A stretch of 64,000 bases of DNA from Fictibacillus halophilus (GTDB taxonomy: Bacteria; Bacillota; Bacilli; Bacillales; Fictibacillaceae). Under the pieces are notes generated by a model. That model ran no database searches. It was not told the origin of the DNA and saw only the letters and a list, made by a program, of their open reading frames with translations. Shown piece by piece: positions 44,515 through 54,094 of the stretch (the first letter of the stretch is position 1; each line of letters begins with the position of its first letter). Location of the stretch: NCBI RefSeq assembly GCF_016401385.1, contig NZ_JAEACF010000001.1, forward strand, positions 1,612,001-1,676,000. The letters run 5' to 3'. A program made the translations under genes and the position numbers.

Positions 44515-46767
44515 CTAAATTCCAGTGTTTAAGAATACTGTGTAAGCAGCGCTATTTGCGGCTATAGGGTTTGCGTATAAAGAGATAGCATCTGTTCTCG
44601 ACACAACATTCCCCGCTATGATAGTCGTCCAGCTAACTGAACCAGGACCCACTACGTAAGGACTTCCATTCGAAACAAAAATAGGTTGTGCCCCTACATC
44701 TGTTGGACGTATTGAGAAGATAAGTGTTCCTGAAGTCACTGCAGTTATATTCAAAGTGATCCTTGAAATTATATTTCCCGCAGCAGGAACAACCGCGTTA
44801 TTTATGACATCAAAACAGATTTCATAGATGTATGTTCCAACAGGTATATTATTCGAGTTAAGTGCAGCTGAAAAACTTACAACAGAGCCTGATCCTCCTG
44901 TGACATACGGAATTGCTTGTGACAAGGCTCCCGGAGAACCCGCTAGACGCTGAAATCCATTATTAGCTCCCGTGAACGTGATGGGTTTGGTTGAACCAGT
45001 CGCCGCTGGCCCTGTGGCACCAGTCGCTCCTGTAGGTCCTGTTGGACCGGTAGCCCCAAGTGCACCAGTAGGTCCCGTTGGACCTGTTGAACCTTGAGTT
45101 CCTGTAGGACCCGTCGCACCTTGTTGACCGATTGGGCCTTGAGCTCCTTGGGGACCCGTCGGACCGGTTGGACCTGTTGGACCCAAATCCCCCGTTGGAC
45201 CTCGGTCCCCTGTTGGACCTTGAGCTCCTTGGGGGCCGGTTGGTCCCAGATCTCCGGTTGGTCCCAGGTCTCCAGTTGGACCTTGGGCTCCTTGGGGACC
45301 GGTTGGTCCCAGATCTCCGGTTGGACCTCGGTCTCCCGTTGGACCTAGCGCTCCTTGGGGACCGGTTGGTCCTTGAGGACCGGTCGGACCCTGCTGACCA
45401 ATCGGACCTGTTGGACCTATATCACCCGTTGGACCGGTTAAACCGGTCGGTCCTATCACGCCTGTTGGGCCGGTAACTCCAGTCGCTCCTTGGGGACCAA
45501 GTGCACCCGTTGCACCCTGTGGACCTTCAGCGCCTGTTGGACCTTGTGCACCAGTTGCTCCTTGTGGGCCGGTCGCTCCTTGAATACCAGCTATTCCTTG
45601 TGGACCAGTTGGCCCTGTTACACCTTCACCTGTTGGACCGGTTGGACCGGTCGGACCAATTTCTCCCGTTGGGCCAGGTGGACCTCCCGACGGACCTGTT
45701 GGACCCGTTGGACCTGTTGGACCTCCTGCTGGTCCCGTTGGACCAGTCGGTCCGGTTTCACCCGTACCTCCTTGTGTGCCATCGGTTCCTGCAGGACCTG
45801 TTGGGCCGGTTATTCCAATTCCAGGTGCACCCGTGGCTCCCGTTGGACCGAGAGCACCTGTTGCTCCCTGGGGTCCCGTCGCTCCTTGCGGTCCTGATTC
45901 ACCGGTTGGACCTGTTGGACCTGCTATACCTTGCGCTCCAATTGGACCTTGTTGTCCTTGAGGACCAATAAGCCCCTGATCTCCTTGAGGTCCTTGTTGG
46001 CCGGTTGGACCCTGTGCACCTAAAGGCCCCGTTGGACCAAGAGGGCCAGTGGGTCCAACATGTCCAGTTGGACCCAGGTCTCCGGTTGGGCCTTGTAATC
46101 CTTGTGGACCGGTAGGACCTGGGTCTCCGGTAGGGCCGAGGTCTCCAGTCGGACCTTGAAAACCTTGAGGACCTGTTGGACCAAGATCTCCAGTTGGACC
46201 AAGGTCACCGGTAGGGCCTTGTAATCCTTGTGGACCAATAGCACCTTGAGGACCTGTTGGCCCTGTTAATCCGATTGAACCTGTTGGTCCTTGTTGCCCG
46301 ATTGGACCTGTAGCCCCTACCGGTCCCTGTGTTCCCTGTATTCCTTGTGGTCCTGTCGGTCCTGTTGGGCCTGTTGGACCAGTCGGACCCGTCGGACCTC
46401 CTGAAGGTCCTGGTGGGCCAGTCGGACCCGTTGGACCTATTATAGGAAAGTAATTGGCACAGAAATCATTTGATTCGTCTAACTTTGATTCCTGAATCTC
46501 TTTAATCTGCTTAGAAAGACTTGTAGGGATAAGCGCTTCCCAAAACAGACCGGTATACCGATAAAAAGTTTTCGTGTTTATATCTAGAAACAAACTTCCT
46601 ATTTCTGCTTTAATCGGCCGATCAATTAACTTACCTTCCTGTATAAAGGGTGCTCCTCCCCCGTTAATAACATAATTATCGGTAAGACCATTTAATGGTT
46701 GGGTTAATTCATCTGAGAAAACCTTACTCTTACCAGAACCCCCATTCTTACGCTTCTTCGATGTCAT
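44515..46767 (-). CDS. BclA-like collagen repeat glycoprotein
   Basis: 750 aa. N-terminal region of about 110 residues, not collagen-like ([19 protein letters not shown]). Then about 480 residues of Gly-x-y repeats, mainly GPTG and GPQG, with many Thr in the third position, which are glycosylation sites in BclA. The C-terminal 135 residues form a beta-rich BclA-type trimerisation domain. GGAGG is seven bases before the ATG. It is probably an exosporium or spore surface filament. It is the first gene of an operon with two glycosyltransferases. Confidence 0.92.
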   Translation of the reverse strand: MTSKKRKNGGSGKSKVFSDELTQPLNGLTDNYVINGGGAPFIQEGKLIDRPIKAEIGSLFLDINTKTFYRYTGLFWEALIPTSLSKQIKEIQESKLDESNDFCANYFPIIGPTGPTGPPGPSGGPTGPTGPTGPTGPTGPQGIQGTQGPVGATGPIGQQGPTGSIGLTGPTGPQGAIGPQGLQGPTGDLGPTGDLGPTGPQGFQGPTGDLGPTGDPGPTGPQGLQGPTGDLGPTGHVGPTGPLGPTGPLGAQGPTGQQGPQGDQGLIGPQGQQGPIGAQGIAGPTGPTGESGPQGATGPQGATGALGPTGATGAPGIGITGPTGPAGTDGTQGGTGETGPTGPTGPAGGPTGPTGPTGPSGGPPGPTGEIGPTGPTGPTGEGVTGPTGPQGIAGIQGATGPQGATGAQGPTGAEGPQGATGALGPQGATGVTGPTGVIGPTGLTGPTGDIGPTGPIGQQGPTGPQGPTGPQGALGPTGDRGPTGDLGPTGPQGAQGPTGDLGPTGDLGPTGPQGAQGPTGDRGPTGDLGPTGPTGPTGPQGAQGPIGQQGATGPTGTQGSTGPTGPTGALGATGPTGPTGATGATGPAATGSTKPITFTGANNGFQRLAGSPGALSQAIPYVTGGSGSVVSFSAALNSNNIPVGTYIYEICFDVINNAVVPAAGNIISRITLNITAVTSGTLIFSIRPTDVGAQPIFVSNGSPYVVGPGSVSWTTIIAGNVVSRTDAISLYANPIAANSAAYTVFLNTGI
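44998..46440 (-). repeat. Collagen triplet repeat tract
   Basis: About 1.44 kb of near-continuous 9-bp units coding for Gly-x-y. Longer units repeat too, such as [15 protein letters not shown] at least three times. Such DNA often varies in length between strains and can be misassembled. Confidence 0.9.
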
Positions 46768-46962
46768 AATAAAACCTCCAGTAGGGTGCTAATGCTTCTA
46801 TAAAAATATTCATTTATACTGCGTTTTATACACTGAAGATTCGACTAATTGTACCCGTTAAGCTCACATAAAAAGGAGTTTATAAACAAAATGTGAAGAA
46901 AGAATGACCGGAAGAAAGGGTATCGGTTCCCCGATACCCTAACATTTCATATTTTAGTTGTT

Positions 46963-47298
46963 TTATTTAAAAGCATATTTATAGAGTGTTCTAAAGTAAA
47001 TAAGAAGAAGAATGAAAATCATTAAAACCGGAAAAAGAATTTCGCCTTCTGATGGAACAAGTTTAAATTTCTTTCTTGAATCTGATATTACAATTACACC
47101 TGTGTAAATAATGTCAAAAACAAAGAATCCCTTCCAAAAGATCTTATGGAAAATGTTCTTTTTGTACACATATCCATAGATTCCCAAGAGGCCTATCACC
47201 GTGATTATGGGGTTAATGAGGTCCTTAAAGCTCTTTATATCGAGCCAAAGAAAGTTGTACGTGGAGAGCAGTAAGAATAACCAAAAGTAAACCTTCAA
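46963..47298 (-). CDS. Small membrane protein
   Basis: 111 aa with four hydrophobic segments (about 3-18, 28-45, 53-70 and 85-105). The start has no strong ribosome binding site; GAGAGAGGTGCTATTTG lies before it, so GAGAGGTG may serve. The family is not recognised. Confidence 0.6.
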   Translation of the reverse strand: MKVYFWLFLLLSTYNFLWLDIKSFKDLINPIITVIGLLGIYGYVYKKNIFHKIFWKGFFVFDIIYTGVIVISDSRKKFKLVPSEGEILFPVLMIFILLLIYFRTLYKYAFK

Positions 47299-47507
47299 AT
47301 AGCACCTCTCTCTTGTGTTCTTTGATGCTTATTTTATTGTATAGGTTCTGCTCCAATTTTGTTCATCTGTTTAAATAAATGTGCATTTAACTAATAATTC
47401 TCTTCTGTTTCTCAAGTGTTATATTTTGTTGGATTGTCTAATGCACAAACACTTCTATAAAGTTTTTCACAAAAGATATTCCGACAGAAATATCCCCTTC
47501 TTACCAT

Positions 47508-48155
47508 TTACCTTAGAGGATATATCACCTGTACATCTTTCTCTCTCATGAGAGATTCATAATACCAATAATTGTGATCAGCTCCATGAATACAAAGAAT
47601 TCTTTTACCTTTATGCTTTCTAATCGATTGTTTTACTCTTGCAGTCATTATGAAATGTCTAGCGTTCCATTCAATATTTTGAACATCAGGATTTATGGTA
47701 TGTAACCAAGCATACATTTCTTTGGTAACAGCGTCGTATTCAAACGAGTTAAATGGAATGTTCGCTTTATTCCATAACAAAAGCTGTTTTTCATTCCAAC
47801 GATGTAATTCATTCTCTAATCTTCTCTTAACTTCGGAATCGTACCTATCAAAAGGACCTTCTTCAAAGACATCCTCTTCAAACCAATTTACGGGAACAAA
47901 CTCAATTCCCTTCTCTTCACACAAAGGAAATATCAATCTAGGATATTCGTTTTGTGTTTCTCCTAAAATTCCACCAGGATCTCTTTCATTTAAGTATAGC
48001 TCCCAGCTTAGTGGATGAACTTCTCCACAGATCACATCAGGATTAAATTCTGTAATCAATTGTTTGACAAGCGACAAAGGGTAGTTATACTTTCTCTGCA
48101 ATTCTTCATCATGAGTCATACCTAAAATACCAACAGTAGTAACAATAATAGTCAC
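47508..48155 (-). CDS. TraB/ChaN-like conserved hypothetical protein
   Basis: 215 aa, soluble. The pattern VICGEVHPLSWELY near residue 40, the central YDSEVKRRLENEL helix, and the C-terminal GKRILCIHGADHNYWYYESL are like the GxxH and HxxxH-type sites of the TraB/ChaN/Tiki group. The function is unknown; a metal-dependent hydrolase is possible. GGAGGTGAC precedes the ATG. Confidence 0.6.
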   Translation of the reverse strand: MTIIVTTVGILGMTHDEELQRKYNYPLSLVKQLITEFNPDVICGEVHPLSWELYLNERDPGGILGETQNEYPRLIFPLCEEKGIEFVPVNWFEEDVFEEGPFDRYDSEVKRRLENELHRWNEKQLLLWNKANIPFNSFEYDAVTKEMYAWLHTINPDVQNIEWNARHFIMTARVKQSIRKHKGKRILCIHGADHNYWYYESLMREKDVQVIYPLR

Positions 48156-48233
48156 CTCCTAATAATTTTAGTAGTATTAAATAGTAAATTTTTGGTAATG
48201 CGAAATAAAAATGAGGTGATTTTTCTGAACAGC

Positions 48234-48398
48234 ATGACTACGGGATTTGTATGTACATTAGCTGGATTTACCTTTCTAATGGTAACCTTTACTCTCTCTG
48301 AGCCATTTTTATTATGGGCATGTTTACTAGGAGCAAGCATTATTGTAAATGTAGTAGCAACTGCCCTATTTTTTAAAACTATGAAAACAACAAAATAA
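48234..48398 (+). CDS. Small two-helix membrane protein
   Basis: About 54 aa from ATG 48234. Two membrane helices, the second reading LLWACLLGASIIVNVVATAL. GAGGTGA (48213-48219) is 14 bases before this ATG but only 5 before a CTG (48225), and the frame also holds an ATG at 48198, so the start is uncertain. A terminator follows directly. Unknown function. Confidence 0.6.
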   Translation: MTTGFVCTLAGFTFLMVTFTLSEPFLLWACLLGASIIVNVVATALFFKTMKTTK

Positions 48399-48413
48399 GA
48401 TGCTGATCCATAA

Positions 48414-48433
48414 TGACCTTAAGTTTAAGGTCA
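48414..48433. terminator. Bidirectional terminator
   Basis: A perfect 9-bp stem TGACCTTAA / TTAAGGTCA with a two-base spacer (a tetraloop in practice), between convergent genes. Confidence 0.7.
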
Positions 48434-48451
48434 CTTTTCTTTAACAATAAA

Positions 48452-48799
48452 TTAGAGCACTCGTTTTTTCCTACGGAGTAACAAGAATGGTAAACCTAAC
48501 ACAAAGTACAATACACCTGGAAAGAACACTAACAAAGGAAATCGGAAATCGAACCCCATTAAATTAGAGACGGGTACATTTTCTACGTAAAGATATCCTC
48601 CTAATAGAAAAATACTTAATTTGAATAGAGCTAATAAAAATACAGTTAAATTCGACTTGTTCTTACTAAAGATATCTGAGTACATGAAAATAAATACACA
48701 CATAAGAAATAGGGCATACATAAAAGAAAACAGCAAAAAACTACAGCCGAATATACCTGCACATAGAATGATATAGAAAGCGATTAAGCTAACTTTCAT
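48452..48799 (-). CDS. Small membrane protein
   Basis: 115 aa with four hydrophobic segments and a basic end LLLRRKKRVL. GAGGAAGGAATTCT precedes the ATG. The family is not recognised. Confidence 0.65.
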   Translation of the reverse strand: MKVSLIAFYIILCAGIFGCSFLLFSFMYALFLMCVFIFMYSDIFSKNKSNLTVFLLALFKLSIFLLGGYLYVENVPVSNLMGFDFRFPLLVFFPGVLYFVLGLPFLLLRRKKRVL

Positions 48800-48845
48800 A
48801 GAATTCCTTCCTCATTAGTATTTTGATCTCGAATGGTTTATCCAC

Positions 48846-49271
48846 TTAAATATCAAAGTATGCATTTAAGAATTCATAAAAAGTTAACCATGTAGGATCT
48901 AATTCTCCACGTAACAGCTTTTCATCCCCACCCTCAAAATCAACTGTAAAAACATGATCAGTTAACGTGTCAAGAACGAGTACAGCGTTTGCACTCATTT
49001 CACTTAGAACCAAATATTGTTTCGTAAAATTGTGTTCAACTCGAGCACTTCGAGTGTGGGACTCAATTTCTGTTATATCAAGAAGTTCAAAGGCTACACT
49101 CTCTTCCCAAAAAGGTCCTTCATACCTGTTATAAAACCATTTGAACGTATTTGAGGGATTTGATTCTAACCTTACTAAACTATCTTGCACTTGATTTTTA
49201 TCAGTGCGTTTATAGAGATCATCATGAAGGATTATCTCTAATGAATTGAATAGATTATTCACACTTACCAT
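48846..49271 (-). CDS. SMI1/KNR4 (SUKH) family protein
   Basis: 141 aa. The SUKH pattern is seen: FKWFYNRYEGPFWEE near the N terminus, then FELLDITEIE, QYLVLSEMSANAVLVLD and the final LTFYEFLNAYF. Many SUKH proteins are immunity proteins against contact-dependent or polymorphic toxins. No toxin gene is adjacent, so it may be an orphan immunity gene or a cellular regulator. Confidence 0.75.
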   Translation of the reverse strand: MVSVNNLFNSLEIILHDDLYKRTDKNQVQDSLVRLESNPSNTFKWFYNRYEGPFWEESVAFELLDITEIESHTRSARVEHNFTKQYLVLSEMSANAVLVLDTLTDHVFTVDFEGGDEKLLRGELDPTWLTFYEFLNAYFDI

Positions 49272-49366
49272 CTCCCTATTGGTCCTAGCTCTTTTTAAGT
49301 GTATATTCCGATGAGTTTTAGCCGTGTAAGAATATCGGTTTTTCCAATTTAATCTGTTTACATAAG

Positions 49367-49456
49367 TTAACCTAACCAGTTATTGTTATATGCAATAAAT
49401 CCTAGAAGAGCACCGATACAACCACCAAAAACTAGAGCTGCTATCTGTCTTTTCAT
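49367..49456 (-). CDS. 29-residue membrane protein
   Basis: Minus strand: GAAAGGA eleven bases before ATG 49456, then 29 codons to TAA. The protein is MKRQIAALVFGGCIGALLG and a short polar end, a Gly-rich single helix. Function unknown; the ribosome binding site and hydrophobic pattern are the only support. Confidence 0.5.
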   Translation of the reverse strand: MKRQIAALVFGGCIGALLGFIAYNNNWLG

Positions 49457-49491
49457 TTTGTTTTTTATCCTTTCGTTAATCCTTCGAAATT

Positions 49492-50397
49492 TTATGTATA
49501 ATACGAATTCGATTGTATTTCTTTAAATTTCACTAATATGGACTTCCATACCTCTTCGCTTTCTGTTAAGAAATGTCCAGCTTCTTCTAGATAGTGGGTT
49601 TGTACATGAGGGATTTTATTAGCCATGTTTTTCACTTCAATGATAGGTGAAAAAGTATCTTTCTCGCCATGCCAAACGATTACAGGTGTTGTTAGCGCCT
49701 CTGCTTTGAACCCCCAATCTTTTGTTAATAATTTGCTTTCTTCCATCACTCCATCTACTCCTTGTCGGTATGCTTCTTTAGAATGCAGCACGCCATTTTC
49801 AAGAACGTCTCCATTTTGAAGCATTTTGTTGTCCCATTCTGAGAGATAAGAACCACCTTTTTTTAGATTTTCTATGTATAAATCAGGTTTCTGATCAATT
49901 AATTTTTTCTTGGACTTCTCTATCAACTTAAGCAACCACGGAAAGTGATTTGTAAGATAAAAAGCCAAACAATTCTCTTTTGACATGGTTTTAGGAGGTT
50001 TACCATTTACAAACGGTGTAGCCGTACAAACTAAAATACAGGTGTCGACCATTTTTGGGAGAGCATACGTAACAGCTGCAGCGAATGCTCCACCTCCCGA
50101 TACACCTAACACGGAAAACTTTTCTAACTGTAAATGTTCTGCAAGTTCTTCAATATCTTGAGCATAATCAAGTAGTTTGAGCTTATGTTTCTTATCCGAT
50201 AAACCGTAGCCAGGACGATCAGTAGCAATCAAATAAATGCCTAATTCTTTTGCGATTGGATCATCTTCTGTAAACCACACTCTTGAACCTGGTGTTCCGT
50301 GAAATAAGAATAATGGAATTCCTTCTGGATCTCCAAATACGGAATAACCTAACCTTCTTCCGTCAGATAAAACCTTGGTGTTATCATTCATAGCCAA
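49492..50397 (-). CDS. Alpha/beta hydrolase
   Basis: 301 aa. Oxyanion strand LFLFHGTPGSR, nucleophile GVSGGGAFA (Ser near residue 101), acid in WHGEKDTFSP, and His in EEAGHFLTE. No signal peptide. A GGGAGATTGGCT ribosome site leads the ATG. Esterase or lipase-like; the substrate is unknown. Confidence 0.9.
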   Translation of the reverse strand: MAMNDNTKVLSDGRRLGYSVFGDPEGIPLFLFHGTPGSRVWFTEDDPIAKELGIYLIATDRPGYGLSDKKHKLKLLDYAQDIEELAEHLQLEKFSVLGVSGGGAFAAAVTYALPKMVDTCILVCTATPFVNGKPPKTMSKENCLAFYLTNHFPWLLKLIEKSKKKLIDQKPDLYIENLKKGGSYLSEWDNKMLQNGDVLENGVLHSKEAYRQGVDGVMEESKLLTKDWGFKAEALTTPVIVWHGEKDTFSPIIEVKNMANKIPHVQTHYLEEAGHFLTESEEVWKSILVKFKEIQSNSYYT

Positions 50398-50540
50398 TCT
50401 CCCTTATCAAAAGCCGTTTTAGAAGTTTGAAAATAAGAGAATACAGTCCTTCTATATCTTCATTTTATCATTCTGGTTTGTAAGTTTAATCCATTTATAT
50501 GTCTTTTTATGTATTTTTTTGTCATGAGGACTAACTCAAA

Positions 50541-50571
50541 AAAATAATCGCAACGTTAATACGCTGCGATT
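50541..50571 (-). terminator. Terminator after kynA
   Basis: A 7-bp stem AATCGCA / TGCGATT (50546-50552, 50565-50571); on the minus strand a T run follows. Nothing else is seen in the 240-bp gap. Confidence 0.65.
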
Positions 50572-50636
50572 CTGAAAAATGGTTATTTATTTGGTTTTGA
50601 TTTAGGGAAAGTAGCTACTTCCAAAACTCCCTTACT

Positions 50637-51485
50637 TTATATACTCGTACGCAGATCCCAAAGCTCAGGGAAGAAGCGTTGATCCAACACTTTCTTGAGA
50701 TAGTTCACCCCAGATGATCCGCCTGTTCCGACTTTGAAGCCAATAATGCGTTCTACCGTTTTCATATGGCGGAATCGCCACTGCTGCAACCAGTCTTCAA
50801 TATCTACAAGTTTTTCTGCTAATTCATACAAATCCCAATATCTTTCAACGTTTCGGTACACTTCTAGCCAAGCTGCTTCTACTGATGCGTTATATTCATA
50901 TCGCTTCGTTACATCACGGTTCAGTACTTCCTCGTCGATATAAAGCCCCGCTTTTGCGAGTGCCTGAATGGAAACGTCGTACAGACTTGGTGTATGAAGA
51001 GCAGCCGTTAATTGTTCGTGAAGGTCTGCGTCTTTTTTATAGATTTCTAGGATGTGCGGCGTCTTATAGCCGAGAGCAAATTCAATCATGCGGTATTGGT
51101 ACGATTGAAAGCCTGATGCTTGTCCTAGCTTGTCACGAAACTCCATGTATTCTGCTGGCGTTAAGGTTGAGAGTACATCCCATGATTCGATGATCTGAGA
51201 TTGAATCTTTGAAACACGTGCGAGCATTTTAAACGCTGAATGAAGATTCCCGCTTTCAATAGAAGCTATCGCCGAACGCGTTTCGTGCAGAATGAGTTTC
51301 ATCCATAGCTCTGAAACTTGGTGGATAATGATAAACAACATTTCATCGTGATGACCGGAAAGCCTTTTCTGACCGGATAAGATCTTATCTAGGTTCAGAT
51401 ATTCACCATACGTCATTTGGTTGATAAAGTCTGTGTGAAGTCCTTTTTCTGTTTCTTTGCTGTCCAATTTTTTCTGTTCTGTCAT
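50637..51485 (-). CDS. kynA: Tryptophan 2,3-dioxygenase
   Basis: 282 aa from ATG 51485, with GGGGGAG upstream; the TTG at 51506 is ahead of the ribosome binding site. Haem dioxygenase that opens the indole ring of L-tryptophan to N-formylkynurenine, the first step of the kynurenine pathway. Family motifs: [32 protein letters not shown] (given as [10 protein letters not shown]), [12 protein letters not shown] with the haem-ligand His, and [11 protein letters not shown] at the end. No kynB or kynU gene is adjacent. Confidence 0.96.
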   Translation of the reverse strand: MTEQKKLDSKETEKGLHTDFINQMTYGEYLNLDKILSGQKRLSGHHDEMLFIIIHQVSELWMKLILHETRSAIASIESGNLHSAFKMLARVSKIQSQIIESWDVLSTLTPAEYMEFRDKLGQASGFQSYQYRMIEFALGYKTPHILEIYKKDADLHEQLTAALHTPSLYDVSIQALAKAGLYIDEEVLNRDVTKRYEYNASVEAAWLEVYRNVERYWDLYELAEKLVDIEDWLQQWRFRHMKTVERIIGFKVGTGGSSGVNYLKKVLDQRFFPELWDLRTSI

Positions 51486-51577
51486 TGAAATCCACTCCCC
51501 CGACAAATTACTGGTATGTCACCGCTTTCATTATACATGATTGTCGAAGTATCGGATTATTCTCGGACAAAAAAATA

Positions 51578-51601
51578 AAACCCGGAACGAATTCCGGGTT
51601 T
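51578..51601. terminator. Terminator of the ssp gene
   Basis: A perfect 10-bp GC-rich stem AAACCCGGAA / TTCCGGGTTT with loop CGAA. It follows the SASP stop at 51624 on the minus strand, with an A/T run behind. Confidence 0.9.
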
Positions 51602-51623
51602 CTTCTTACAAGGAGGTTACTGA

Positions 51624-51812
51624 TTAACGAAGTCCGCCTAGCGCTTGTGCTACAAGACGCTTAGTGATTTCGCCACCTACAGATCCGTTTGCACGAGAAG
51701 TTGTGTCTGGTCCAAGATGTACTCCGAACTCAGCAGCGATCTCTTGTTTCATTGCGTCAAGAGCTCCTTGTGCTCCAGGAACCACGATTTGGTTGCTGTT
51801 ATTACGTGCCAT
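51624..51812 (-). CDS. Alpha/beta-type small acid-soluble spore protein
   Basis: 62 aa with the full signature: the germination protease site in [11 protein letters not shown] and the DNA-binding block [16 protein letters not shown]. It coats spore DNA in the A-like form and protects against UV, and is degraded by GPR at germination. AAAGGAGGG precedes the ATG. A sigma-G type promoter lies upstream (51871-51899). It proves that the host forms endospores. Confidence 0.97.
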   Translation of the reverse strand: MARNNSNQIVVPGAQGALDAMKQEIAAEFGVHLGPDTTSRANGSVGGEITKRLVAQALGGLR

Positions 51813-51870
51813 GCGATTTCCCTCCTTTGGGATAATATGTACGAAAAACTTATTTGTTTTCCGTTAAATG

Positions 51871-51899
51871 TAGTATGGGTTAATTCTGAAAACCTATTC
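51871..51899 (-). promoter_or_regulatory. Sigma-G promoter of the ssp gene
   Basis: On the minus strand GAATA (51899-51895) is followed after exactly 17 bases by CATACTA (51877-51871), matching the sigma-G consensus GHATR-N17/18-CATNNTA. It lies about 60 bases upstream of the SASP start. Confidence 0.8.
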
Positions 51900-51928
51900 A
51901 TAGAAATATAAATTTTTTCAAAAAAAAA

Positions 51929-51951
51929 CAAGAACTCGTCATAAGTCCTTG
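51929..51951 (-). terminator. Terminator overlapping the stop of the small membrane gene
   Basis: Minus strand: CAAGGACT / AGTTCTTG hairpin (one mismatch) followed by nine T residues; the TGA stop is in the loop. Confidence 0.7.
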
Positions 51952-52127
51952 TTTTTCAGCTCTTGGCTTAACAAATTTTCTTCTATTAATTGTGCTCTCT
52001 TTAACTCTTTTGCAGAATGTTTCTTAAAAAAGACTACCGTTCTCCAAGCAAAAATCGTAAAGAGGGCAAGCGTTATCAAAGCCGGTATGTACTCAAGTTT
52101 GTTCTCTGGAAATACGATTGGTAACAT
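51939..52127 (-). CDS. Small membrane protein
   Basis: 62 aa from ATG 52127, with AAAGGGTG upstream; a longer frame to 52181 lacks a site. One membrane helix (IPALITLALFTIFAWRTVVF) and a charged coil ELKRAQLIEENLLSQEL. Unknown function. Confidence 0.65.
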   Translation of the reverse strand: MLPIVFPENKLEYIPALITLALFTIFAWRTVVFFKKHSAKELKRAQLIEENLLSQELKNKDL

Positions 52128-52192
52128 ATCTTTGCACCCTTTCGGTAAACAATTCCGTCTTATTATACCAAATACGAACAATAATTGATATG

Positions 52193-52819
52193 TTATACAG
52201 CTGTATTTGTGTTGTTTCTGTTAACGCTTTCTACTTGTTTCGCACGTTTGTCTGTGAGTTTGCTAAGAGCAATTGCAAGAACGATGCCGATTGCAAAGCC
52301 TGCCAAAATATCAGATGGATAATGAACGCCAACATAAACACGACTCAATCCGAGTAGGAACGGAAGAATCGCACCTGACACTAGGATCCAGCGCTTTTGA
52401 TACCGTTGATAGAGAAGAACGGCTGCAAATATGTAAAACGTTGTCCCTACCATAGCGTTTCCACTCGGAAAACTGTACCCGTCCTCTTCAAGAAGGCGGA
52501 AATCTAGCGGCCGTTCTCTTTGAAACATGGATTTAACTAGCAAGTTCAGACCATAAGAAACCAGAATACTTCCGATCAGTAACAAGCTGTTTCTCCATTG
52601 TCTCATTATGAAAAGAACAATTGCACCGAGTAAACAGAGTCCAGCGAGCACTTTGGCATCCCCTACGTGAGTGAAGGCTAGTACGATTTCATTTAACCGA
52701 TCTCTTCGGAGATTTAAAATAAGCTCTCTCAAACTCGAATCGAAAGTTGTTATGAAACTTGAGCTGTAAAATGAAAGACTGACAAAGATTAACATACATA
52801 AACTCAAAGTTATTTTCAT
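52193..52819 (-). CDS. PAP2-family membrane phosphatase
   Basis: 208 aa with six membrane helices. Motif 1 is KSMFQRERP, motif 2 is SFPSGNAM, and motif 3 is SRVYVGVHYPSDI. Members remove phosphate from lipids such as undecaprenyl pyrophosphate or phosphatidylglycerol phosphate. In motif 2 the usual PSGH is PSGN, so the second catalytic-site His is replaced by Asn; activity may differ. A tandem repeat array lies upstream of its start. Confidence 0.85.
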   Translation of the reverse strand: MKITLSLCMLIFVSLSFYSSSFITTFDSSLRELILNLRRDRLNEIVLAFTHVGDAKVLAGLCLLGAIVLFIMRQWRNSLLLIGSILVSYGLNLLVKSMFQRERPLDFRLLEEDGYSFPSGNAMVGTTFYIFAAVLLYQRYQKRWILVSGAILPFLLGLSRVYVGVHYPSDILAGFAIGIVLAIALSKLTDKRAKQVESVNRNNTNTAV

Positions 52820-52902
52820 TATTATTCCCCCTACATCTCATATTACTTCACGTCATCCAATATTAGGAATAACAATTCGGGGGATTACGGATAAAAATTA
52901 AT

Positions 52903-52980
52903 TTACTACGTAATTAAATTATATTACCTCGTATAAAAAATCCGATTACTACGTAATTAATTGAGATTACTACGTAATTC
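52903..52980. repeat. Four short repeats at 21-22 bp spacing
   Basis: Copies of TTACTACGTAATT begin at 52903, 52946 and 52967, and a degenerate copy TTACCTCGTATAA at 52924. Spacing is 21, 22 and 21 bp, two helical turns, so all face the same side of the DNA. Each copy has a TACGTA core that is palindromic. It lies upstream of the PAP2 gene and downstream of trhO. It could be an operator array. Confidence 0.75.
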
Positions 52981-53078
52981 TTTATCTCTGTTTCCCTGAA
53001 ACGCACATATCATCTATTTTCCTCCTGGAGAGTACACGCATATTTATCAACTGACTCTTCAAAAAGAAAAAGCCCCCC

Positions 53079-54002
53079 CTACAAAGGAGAACTTTCGCTT
53101 TCTGCTTCACATTCTTTTATATAACGGTTCCACGGATGTTCCCTGCATTCTGTGCTGCATGAGCGTTTGTGTTCATGCTCGCACTCTTCACACATCAACA
53201 GATGCGCGTTGCATTCTGGATTTCCGCATTTCACATAACGTTCTTCAGGGTTTCCGCAGTGATAACACTTACCCACCACAACCTCTTCCCCTGTTCTGTT
53301 AACAGGTACAGAGATCCGCTCATCGAACACATAACACTTACCGTCCCATAGCTTACCTTTGGCGATTTCATCATAGCCGTAAGAGATGATTCCGCCTTCT
53401 AGCTGAGAAACGTCCTTGAACCCTTCTTTTACCAAGAAGCCTGAGAATTTCTCACAACGAATACCACCTGTGCAATATGTTAGAACTTTTTTATCTTTAT
53501 ATTGACTGAAGTTCTCTCTCACCCATTGTGGCAGCTCGCGGAATGTTTCTACGTCTGGTCTGATCGCATTCTTGAAATGGCCGAGGTCGTATTCGTATGT
53601 GTTACGGGCATCTAAGATCACGACATCTTCTGATTCCATCGCTTCGAGCCATTCTTTTGGGGAAAGATGTTTACCCGTAAGTTCGTTTGGATTCACATCG
53701 TCTTCCAAACTTAAATGAACAAGCTCTGGTCGTACGCGAACCTTCATCTTTTTGAAGGCATGTTCGTTTGATCTCTCTATTTTAAAAACGGTATCTGCAA
53801 AACGAGAATCATTTTTCATGACCTGCATATAGGATTCGGTTTGCTCTACTGTTCCTGACACGGTTCCGTTGATCCCTTCATTCGCTACAAGGATTCTGCC
53901 TTTTAATCCGATCTCCTTACAACGAGCGAGATGTTCTTCTTTAAATGCTTCAGGGTCTTCGATTGTTACGTATTTATAATACAATAATACTTGAAAGTCC
54001 AT
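53079..54002 (-). CDS. trhO: tRNA uridine(34) hydroxylase (rhodanese family)
   Basis: 307 aa from ATG 54002, with AGGTGG upstream. N-terminal acylphosphatase-like domain ([15 protein letters not shown]), then a rhodanese domain with the active Cys in [15 protein letters not shown], and a C-terminal Cys-rich zinc region ([16 protein letters not shown]). TrhO makes 5-hydroxyuridine at the wobble position of some tRNAs, using oxygen. Confidence 0.95.
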   Translation of the reverse strand: MDFQVLLYYKYVTIEDPEAFKEEHLARCKEIGLKGRILVANEGINGTVSGTVEQTESYMQVMKNDSRFADTVFKIERSNEHAFKKMKVRVRPELVHLSLEDDVNPNELTGKHLSPKEWLEAMESEDVVILDARNTYEYDLGHFKNAIRPDVETFRELPQWVRENFSQYKDKKVLTYCTGGIRCEKFSGFLVKEGFKDVSQLEGGIISYGYDEIAKGKLWDGKCYVFDERISVPVNRTGEEVVVGKCYHCGNPEERYVKCGNPECNAHLLMCEECEHEHKRSCSTECREHPWNRYIKECEAESESSPL

Positions 54003-54068
54003 GATTACCACCTACTTATACTTCTTAAAAAACTACCTTACCTATAATAACAAATTATGAGAAAAAGA

Positions 54069-54094
54069 AAAATACAGGACACGTCCTGTATTTT
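54069..54094. terminator. Terminator of the ankyrin gene
   Basis: A perfect 12-bp stem AAAATACAGGAC / GTCCTGTATTTT with a two-base spacer; it overlaps the stop codon of the ankyrin gene on the minus strand. Confidence 0.85.

Noticed and set aside
45094..45971. Long open frames on the plus strand across the collagen tract
   Set aside because: They are the antisense shadow of the Gly-x-y repeats: low-complexity Trp/Arg/Cys or Leu/Asp/Pro strings with no ribosome binding site.
46768..46870. Sigma-K promoter for the collagen-like gene
   Set aside because: AT-rich boxes exist, but none fits the CATANNNTA -10 with an AC -35 at the right distance.
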